Positions 4,616 to 9,363 of a stretch of 9,363 bases of DNA are shown here, in pieces (position 1 is the first letter of the stretch; each line of letters starts with the position of its first letter). The position numbers and the translations under genes were made by a program. The DNA comes from an uncultured Bacillota bacterium. Lineage in GTDB: Bacteria; Bacillota; Clostridia; Peptostreptococcales; Anaerovoracaceae. A model generated the notes under the pieces. The model worked only from the letters and a program-made list of their open reading frames with translations, was not told where the DNA came from and searched no databases. The DNA lies in contig CAMKAM010000046.1 in the NCBI GenBank assembly GCA_946410475.1, positions 1-9,363 on the forward strand, written 5' to 3'.

Positions 4616-5378
4616 GATATTTTTCCTCACTGTACAGGGTGAGAAGTTCGGGTTCACCCTCGGTGATAACGACTGTATTCTCATAGTGCGCGGCCGGCTT
4701 TCTGTCGAGCGTTACGACAGTCCAGCCGTCCTTCAGCGTAACGACCTGATACGTACCCATCGTGATCATCGGCTCGATGGCGAATACCATACCTGCCGCG
4801 ATCCTCGGTCCTCTTCCCGGTCTGCCGTAGTTGGGGATCTGCGGATCCTCGTGCATCTGGCTTCCGACGCCGTGACCTACGAGGTCTCTTACTACGCCGT
4901 AGCCTTCAGCCTCGACCGTCGTCTGGACAGCGTGACCGATGTCCGACAGTCTGTAGCCCGGTTTGCAGAACTCGAGCGCCGCGAAGAAGCCTGCCTTTGC
5001 CGTGTCGATCAGATGCTGGTTTTCCTCGCTGATCTTGCCGACTCCGTATGTCCTTGCGGCATCACTGACATATCCCTTGTGCGTGGAACCGATATCCACG
5101 CTGATGATGTCACCTTCCTGGAGTATCCGCTTGGCATCCGGAATGCCGTGCACGACTTCCTCGTTGATGGAAGCGCATACGGCTGCAGGATAACCTTGAT
5201 ATCCCTTGAAAGTCGGGGTCATGCCGTGCGATGTTATTATATGTTCTACGTGGTCGTTGATGTCTTTCGTCGAGATGCCCGGCTTGATAAAGTCTTCGAG
5301 TTCCCTGAGGATGTACCCTGTGACTTCACCGGATTCTCTCATCAACTGTATTTCCTGTTCGCTCTTGATTATTATCAT
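4608..5378 (-). CDS. map: Methionine aminopeptidase, type I
   Basis: The enzyme removes the initiator methionine from new proteins in the cytoplasm with a two-metal centre. In the 256-residue product the five metal ligands are visible: Asp95 (SVDIG), Asp106 (SDAAR), His169 (GHGVG), Glu202 (IEPM) and Glu233 (HYENT). His77 (VVHGIP) and His176 (MHEDP) complete the active site. It lacks the N-terminal zinc-binding extension found in some type I enzymes. I chose the ATG at 5378 because GGGTGA lies 8 nt upstream and the protein then begins like the family (MIIIKSEQEIQLMRESGEV). A GTG at 5390 is possible but overlaps adk. The gene starts 4 nt after adk and overlaps infA by 8 nt. Confidence 0.97.
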   Translation of the reverse strand: MIIIKSEQEIQLMRESGEVTGYILRELEDFIKPGISTKDINDHVEHIITSHGMTPTFKGYQGYPAAVCASINEEVVHGIPDAKRILQEGDIISVDIGSTHKGYVSDAARTYGVGKISEENQHLIDTAKAGFFAALEFCKPGYRLSDIGHAVQTTVEAEGYGVVRDLVGHGVGSQMHEDPQIPNYGRPGRGPRIAAGMVFAIEPMITMGTYQVVTLKDGWTVVTLDRKPAAHYENTVVITEGEPELLTLYSEEKYHG

Positions 5379-5382
5379 AATG

Positions 5383-6027
5383 TCATTCACCCAGTACCTT
5401 GACGATCTCAGCGAACACTTCGTCGAGCGGTGCCGCACCGTCAAGATGCGCTATGTTGCCTATTTCTTCATAATAGTTTATAAGCGGTTTCGTCTGGCTG
5501 TTGTATACTTCGATCCTGTTCTCAACAGTCTCTACAGTATCATCAGCTCTCTGATACAGTTCTCCGCCGCACTCATCACATACGCCTTCCTGTTTCGGCG
5601 GTATGTTCACTACATGGTACGAAGCTCCGCAGTTCCTGCAGACTCTTCTGCCTGTAAGACGTGTCATCAGTTCTTCCTTGGCTACGTCGATATCGAGTAC
5701 CCAGTCGACCTTCTTTCCGTTCTCGGCGAGGAATTTGTCCAGCGCCTCGGCCTGCTCGACCGTACGCGGGAATCCGTCGAGAAGGAATCCGTCTTTGCAG
5801 TCGTCCTCAGTAAGCCTGTCTGTCGCGATCTCGATGACGAGGCTGTCGGGAACGAGTTCTCCGCGGTCCATGTACTCCTGCGCTTTCTTTCCGAGCGGTG
5901 TTCCTTCTTTTATGTTCTTTCTGAAGATATCGCCCGTCGAGATGTGCGGTACATCATATTTTTCGACTATCTTGACTGCCTGGGTGCCTTTGCCGGCTCC
6001 CGGAGGTCCTAACAGTATCAGATTCAT
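5383..6027 (-). CDS. adk: Adenylate kinase
   Basis: Adenylate kinase catalyses ATP + AMP = 2 ADP in the cytoplasm and balances the adenine nucleotide pool. The 214-residue product has the P-loop GPPGAGKGTQ (7-16), the AMP-binding DGFPRT (84-89) and TGRR (125-128). It also has a long LID with four cysteines (130, 133, 150, 153) forming the zinc site common in Gram-positive enzymes. The ATG at 6027 follows AAGGAGG, whose first bases belong to the secY stop codon. The gene therefore starts 11 nt after secY and is likely coupled to it. The secY-adk-map order is standard in Bacillota. Confidence 0.98.
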   Translation of the reverse strand: MNLILLGPPGAGKGTQAVKIVEKYDVPHISTGDIFRKNIKEGTPLGKKAQEYMDRGELVPDSLVIEIATDRLTEDDCKDGFLLDGFPRTVEQAEALDKFLAENGKKVDWVLDIDVAKEELMTRLTGRRVCRNCGASYHVVNIPPKQEGVCDECGGELYQRADDTVETVENRIEVYNSQTKPLINYYEEIGNIAHLDGAAPLDEVFAEIVKVLGE

Positions 6028-6038
6028 TTCTTTCCTCC

Positions 6039-7322
6039 TTATTTCAGGAATCCTGAATAGTTACGCATTATCAGCTGCTGCTCGAGCTGCTTCATCGTAT
6101 CCAGCGCAACGCCGACTGCGATGAGGAGCGATGTTCCACCGAAGTGGATGTCCAGAGCAGTGAACTGGCTGACGAGTGTCGGCAGTATAGCTACGGCCGC
6201 GAGGAACAGCGCTCCGACGAACGTTACTCTGTTCATTACCTTTGTCAGGTACTCGACCGTTGCTCTTCCCGGACGGATGCCCGGGATGAACCCGCCGTTC
6301 TGCTTCATGTTGTTAGCCACTTCAGCCGGGTTGAACGTTATCATCGTATAGAAATACGTGAAGAATATCGTCAACACAGCATAGAACAGAGCGTATATCC
6401 ATACGCCGGGCGATCCCGAAGGCGAGAGCCACTTTGTGACCCACAGCGAGAACGCCGACTGGCTGTTCATGAAGTATGTGATAGTCAGCGGGAACTGCAG
6501 TATCGACATCGCGAAGATTACAGGGATGACGCCTGCCTGGTTGACCTTGATAGGAATGTGAGTCGACTGACCGCCGTACATCTTTCTTCCTACCACACGC
6601 TTGGCGTACTGTACCGGGACTCTTCTCTGTCCTTGCTGCACCTCGATGATACCGAGGATGACGACTACCGAGAATATGATGAAAAGGATGATAGTCATCA
6701 GCGAAACTTCGCCTGCAACGTACTTCGACCATGTCGTGTGTATCGCGGCCGGCAGACGGGCGACGATACCGCCGAAGATGATCAGCGATATGCCGTTTCC
6801 GATACCATGCTCGTTGATCTGCTCACCGAGCCACATCAGGAATGCCGTACCGGCCGACAGTGTCAGTATGATGATCACTATCGAGAACCAGTCAGTGCTG
6901 ATGAGGGCCGATCTGAACAGACCGAGCGTCATGCCTGCTGCCTGTATCAGCGCCAGCGCCACCGTCAGATAGCGCGTATACTGTGTTATCTTTTTTCTTC
7001 CTTCCATTCCTTCTCTCGCAAGCCTCTCGAGCGAGGGGATCGCGATCGTCAGGAGCTGAAGGATAATGGATGCCGTGATGTACGGCGTGATGCTGAGGGC
7101 GAAAATAGTCATATTTCCGAACGCTCCGCCGGAGAACAGATCGAACAGATCGAACAATCCGTACTGACCGGAGAACATTTCCTCAAGCATGCTTCTGTCT
7201 ATACCGGGGATAGGTATGTTGGAACCGATCCTGAATACGACGAGCATCAACAGTGTGAAGATGATCTTTTTACGTATATCAGGAACCTTCCAGGCCTTTC
7301 CGATAGTCTGAAGCATCTCCAT
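6039..7322 (-). CDS. secY: Preprotein translocase subunit SecY
   Basis: SecY is the channel of the SecYEG translocon in the cytoplasmic membrane, through which secreted and membrane proteins pass. The 427-residue product has the usual ten hydrophobic segments. The first (about 19-36) is followed by GSNIPIPGID, and the plug and second helix region reads GGAFGNMTIFALSITPYI. The C-terminus QQLIMRNYSGFLK is the family signature. The length is normal. The ATG at 7322 is adjacent to the rplO stop (TAAATG) and has GAGGTG 6 nt upstream. A second ATG two codons later is spaced less well. The secY stop TAA merges with the adk ribosome binding site. Confidence 0.98.
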   Translation of the reverse strand: MEMLQTIGKAWKVPDIRKKIIFTLLMLVVFRIGSNIPIPGIDRSMLEEMFSGQYGLFDLFDLFSGGAFGNMTIFALSITPYITASIILQLLTIAIPSLERLAREGMEGRKKITQYTRYLTVALALIQAAGMTLGLFRSALISTDWFSIVIIILTLSAGTAFLMWLGEQINEHGIGNGISLIIFGGIVARLPAAIHTTWSKYVAGEVSLMTIILFIIFSVVVILGIIEVQQGQRRVPVQYAKRVVGRKMYGGQSTHIPIKVNQAGVIPVIFAMSILQFPLTITYFMNSQSAFSLWVTKWLSPSGSPGVWIYALFYAVLTIFFTYFYTMITFNPAEVANNMKQNGGFIPGIRPGRATVEYLTKVMNRVTFVGALFLAAVAILPTLVSQFTALDIHFGGTSLLIAVGVALDTMKQLEQQLIMRNYSGFLK

Positions 7323-7763
7323 TTAGATCACCTCTGCCTTTCCGCCGGCAGCTTCTATCTTTTCGGATGCGGATTTTGTAAACTTGGCAGCCTGTACTGT
7401 GAGTCCCTTGTTGAGTTCACCCCTTCCAAGGATCTTGACTCCGTCTTTTACCTGCTTAACAAGACCGGCTTCCTTCAAGACCTGTTCGTTAACAACAGTA
7501 CCGGCTTCGAATCTGTTCAAAGATTCGACATTGACCTCAGCATACTCTTTGCCGAATATGTTTGTGAATCCTCTCTTCGGGATCCTTCTGTACAGCGGCA
7601 TCTGTCCGCCTTCAAAGCCCAGTCTGACGCCGCCGCCGCTGCGGGACTTCTGACCGTTCATACCTCTGCCGCCTGTCGTACCCTGACCTGTGGCATGGCC
7701 GCGGCCTCTTCTTTTGCGAGCTTTTGTGGCGCCTTCCGCTGCTTTCAGTTCATGCAGTTTCAT
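7323..7763 (-). CDS. rplO: 50S ribosomal protein L15
   Basis: L15 is a late-assembling large-subunit protein with a long basic N-terminal extension that threads into 23S rRNA. The 146-residue product begins MKLHELKAAEGATKARKRRG and has the Gly/Arg-rich stretch GHATGQGTTGGRGMNGQKSR. The globular half then contains FEGGQMPLYRRIPKRGF and a C-terminal AKFTKSASEKIEAAGGKAEVI. The ATG at 7763 has AGGAGG 11 nt upstream, slightly further than its neighbours. It is directly joined to secY with no spacer. Confidence 0.98.
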   Translation of the reverse strand: MKLHELKAAEGATKARKRRGRGHATGQGTTGGRGMNGQKSRSGGGVRLGFEGGQMPLYRRIPKRGFTNIFGKEYAEVNVESLNRFEAGTVVNEQVLKEAGLVKQVKDGVKILGRGELNKGLTVQAAKFTKSASEKIEAAGGKAEVI

Positions 7764-7781
7764 TGCCTATTGCACCTCCTC

Positions 7782-7964
7782 TTACAGTTCTTCTACAGTC
7801 ACAAGATGCGCTACTTTAGCAACAGCGCCTCTTGAAACACTGCTGTCGACCAGTTCGACCGACTGGTGCATCTTCTTCAAGCCCATTGCTTCTACTACTT
7901 TCTTCTGCTTAGGAGTAGCTCCAATGGTGCTCTTTGTAAGTGTCACTTTGATCATCTTTGCCAT
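7782..7964 (-). CDS. rpmD: 50S ribosomal protein L30
   Basis: L30 is a small large-subunit protein that contacts 5S and 23S rRNA regions. The 60-residue product (MAKMIKVTLTKSTIGATPKQ to the VAHLVTVEEL end) has the family pattern of a strand, the KSTIG motif, the helix KKVVEAMGLKKM and a closing strand. It is the short bacterial form. The ATG at 7964 follows TAGGAGGA, in which the rpsE stop TAG overlaps the ribosome binding site. The rpsE-rpmD-rplO order is canonical. Confidence 0.98.
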   Translation of the reverse strand: MAKMIKVTLTKSTIGATPKQKKVVEAMGLKKMHQSVELVDSSVSRGAVAKVAHLVTVEEL

Positions 7965-7975
7965 TGTTCTTCCTC

Positions 7976-8479
7976 CTAACCGAATATTTCCTCTTTGGTC
8001 TTGCCTCTGAGTCTGGCGACTTCTTCGACAGTCTTGAGGTTCTTGAGACCTTCGAGTGTAGCGTAAGCCATGTTTCCTGTGTTGTTGGAACCGATGGACT
8101 TAGCTCTTATATCCTTGACTCCTGCAGCCTCGAGGACCGTACGTACGGACGATCCGGCGATAACGCCAGTACCTTCAGCAGCCGGCATCAGAAGAACTCT
8201 GCCTGCTCCGAATACTCCGAGGATCCTGTGCGGGATCGTTGTTCCTACTGTCGGAACCTTTATAACTTTCTTCTTGGCATCTTCAGTTGCTTTTCTTACA
8301 GCCTCGGGGATCTCCTGAGCCTTACCGAGACCAACGCCTACATGACCTTCTCCGTCACCGACTACTACAGTGACGCTGAATCTCATGTTTCTGCCGCCCT
8401 TGACAGTCTTCGCAACACGTCTGATGCTGACGATGGTTTCTGTAAGATCCAATCTGGATGCATCTATTGTATTTCGCAT
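7976..8479 (-). CDS. rpsE: 30S ribosomal protein S5
   Basis: S5 lies at the mRNA entry side of the 30S subunit and affects decoding accuracy. The 167-residue product has the N-terminal double-stranded RNA-binding domain (about 10-75). Its loop RVAKTVKGGRNMRF (21-34) is where spectinomycin-resistance changes map in other bacteria, and it looks wild type here. The C-terminal domain (about 80-150) contains GAGRVLLMPAAEGTGVIAG and SNNTGNMAYAT. The ATG at 8479 has CAGGAGGA about 9 nt upstream. The gap to rplR is 16 nt. Confidence 0.98.
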   Translation of the reverse strand: MRNTIDASRLDLTETIVSIRRVAKTVKGGRNMRFSVTVVVGDGEGHVGVGLGKAQEIPEAVRKATEDAKKKVIKVPTVGTTIPHRILGVFGAGRVLLMPAAEGTGVIAGSSVRTVLEAAGVKDIRAKSIGSNNTGNMAYATLEGLKNLKTVEEVARLRGKTKEEIFG

Positions 8480-8495
8480 TCCTTGTATCCTCCTG

Positions 8496-8861
8496 TTAGA
8501 ATTTCAATCCGGCTTCTCTTGCTCCGTCGGCCAGTTCCTTCACTCTTCCGTGATAGATCAGGCCGCCTCTGTCGAAAGCGACTGTCTCGATGCCCGCTTC
8601 CAGAGCCTTTTTGCCGACTGCTTCGCCGACTTTCCTGGCTGCTTCCTTGTTGCCGCCGTAACCGATCTCAGCCTTGAGATCCTTATCGAGCGACGAAGCC
8701 GATACCAGTGTTCTGCCTGTCGTATCATCAACGACCTGAGCCGAAATGTTCTTGTTGCTTCTGAAGACGCAGAGTCTGGGTTTTTCAGGAGTTCCAACAA
8801 GGTTCTTTCTGGCTCTTGCATGTCTCTTGACACGCTTATCATTTCTGCTTTTGATTGCCAT
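8496..8861 (-). CDS. rplR: 50S ribosomal protein L18
   Basis: L18 binds 5S rRNA and anchors it in the central protuberance of the 50S subunit. The 121-residue product begins with a basic tail (MAIKSRNDKRVKRHARARKN) and continues with GTPEKPRLCVFRSNKNISAQ, the typical 5S-binding start of the fold. It ends with FDRGGLIYHGRVKELADGAR and EAGLKF, the standard terminus. The ATG at 8861 has AAAGGAG about 9 nt upstream. It is 18 nt from rplF and 16 nt from rpsE. Confidence 0.98.
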   Translation of the reverse strand: MAIKSRNDKRVKRHARARKNLVGTPEKPRLCVFRSNKNISAQVVDDTTGRTLVSASSLDKDLKAEIGYGGNKEAARKVGEAVGKKALEAGIETVAFDRGGLIYHGRVKELADGAREAGLKF

Positions 8862-8879
8862 TGTCTTTCACTCCTTTCA

Positions 8880-9363
8880 TTAATCTCCGCCCTTGACGCC
8901 GGCTTTACCTTCTTTACGACGAATACGCTCGCCTTCGTAACGGATGCCCTTGCCCTTGTACGGCTCCGGCTTTCTCCATTTTCTGATGTTGGCTGCATAG
9001 TTGCCGACCAGCGCCTTGTCGATACCTTTAACGATGATCTCGTTCGCATTCGGGACTTCTGTCTCGATGCCGTCCGGATCTTCCATCTCTACCGGGTGGG
9101 AGTATCCGAGGTTCATCACGAGCGTGTTGCCCTTCTTCTCAGCTCTGTAGCCAACGCCTTCGAGCTGCAGCTTCTTCGAGAAGCCTTCTGTGACTCCGAT
9201 CACCATGTTGTTTATAAGTGTTCTAGCAAGACCGTGCTGCGATCTTTTCTGCTTGCTGTCGTCGTCTCTGGAGACTGTCACAACGTTTCCGTCGACCTTT
9301 ACTTCGAGAAGGTCGCTGACCTGTTCTGTGAGCTCTCCCTTAGGTCCTTTGACAGTGATGAGG
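8880..9363 (-). CDS. rplF: 50S ribosomal protein L6 (5' end outside the window)
   Basis: L6 lies near the factor-binding site at the base of the L7/L12 stalk and binds 23S rRNA. The visible 160 codons run from the first-domain strand LITVKGPKGEL at the window edge to the normal stop, with one extra base at 9363. L6 is usually about 178-180 residues, so roughly 20 N-terminal residues are missing beyond the edge. Two similar alpha/beta domains are present, and the C-terminal signature EPYKGKGIRYEGE is intact. A GTG at 9281 lies in mid-domain and is not a start. The gene is 18 nt before rplR, as expected in the spc operon. Confidence 0.97.
   Translation of the reverse strand, partial: LITVKGPKGELTEQVSDLLEVKVDGNVVTVSRDDDSKQKRSQHGLARTLINNMVIGVTEGFSKKLQLEGVGYRAEKKGNTLVMNLGYSHPVEMEDPDGIETEVPNANEIIVKGIDKALVGNYAANIRKWRKPEPYKGKGIRYEGERIRRKEGKAGVKGGD

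Noticed and set aside
4614..5402. 262-codon plus-strand frame opposite map
   Set aside because: It is a shadow of map, with no ribosome binding site and no recognisable motif.
6144..7835. 563-codon open frame on the plus strand opposite secY and rplO
   Set aside because: It lies antisense to two certain genes. Its translation is rich in Arg, Asp and Ser with no domain pattern, as expected from the reverse complement of these codons.

Overview
The window is a conserved bacterial core: the distal half of the spc operon and the complete alpha operon, all read on the minus strand, followed by about 1.2 kb of non-conserved sequence. In transcription order (right to left) the genes are rplF (5' end outside the window), rplR, rpsE, rpmD, rplO, secY, adk, map, infA, rpmJ, rpsM, rpsK, rpsD, rpoA and rplQ. 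The order secY-adk-map-infA-rpmJ-rpsM-rpsK-rpsD-rpoA-rplQ, the zinc-free form of S4 and the strong AGGAGG ribosome binding sites point to an anaerobic Bacillota, most likely a member of Clostridia. This placement is inferred from gene order and protein style, not from a database search.

Positions 4271-9363 are very compact. Gaps are 0 to 18 nt, map and infA overlap, and three stop codons are embedded in the next gene's Shine-Dalgarno sequence (secY/adk, rpsE/rpmD, infA/rpmJ). The genes supply large- and small-subunit ribosomal proteins, the SecY translocon channel, adenylate kinase, methionine aminopeptidase and initiation factor IF-1. The block is interrupted only by a 285-nt spacer (3986-4270) between rpmJ and rpsM. 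That spacer holds an extended -10 promoter, a long palindrome over its upstream half and a structured 5' leader, so rpsM-rpsK-rpsD-rpoA-rplQ can probably be transcribed separately.

Positions 285-1237 contain no gene I can call with confidence. The stretch nearest rplQ (about 940-1237) is rich in GATC. Next is a GC-rich island (about 788-937, roughly 76% G+C by hand count) with a strong hairpin. The AT-rich part (about 404-737) carries three copies of a promoter-like palindromic repeat spaced 134 and 133 bp apart. Their inverted arms differ between copies but stay complementary.

Positions 1-284 hold the start of a minus-strand gene that looks like a ClC-family chloride channel. Its first membrane helix is followed by a Gly/Ala/Ser-rich segment encoded by tandem GATCC-type repeats, and an in-frame TGA within those repeats stops it after 83 codons. 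The window ends inside the repeat, so the rest of the gene cannot be judged.

I see no new multi-gene system. The most interesting unexplained material is the palindromic repeat family, the rpsM leader/promoter region, and the repeat-interrupted channel gene.
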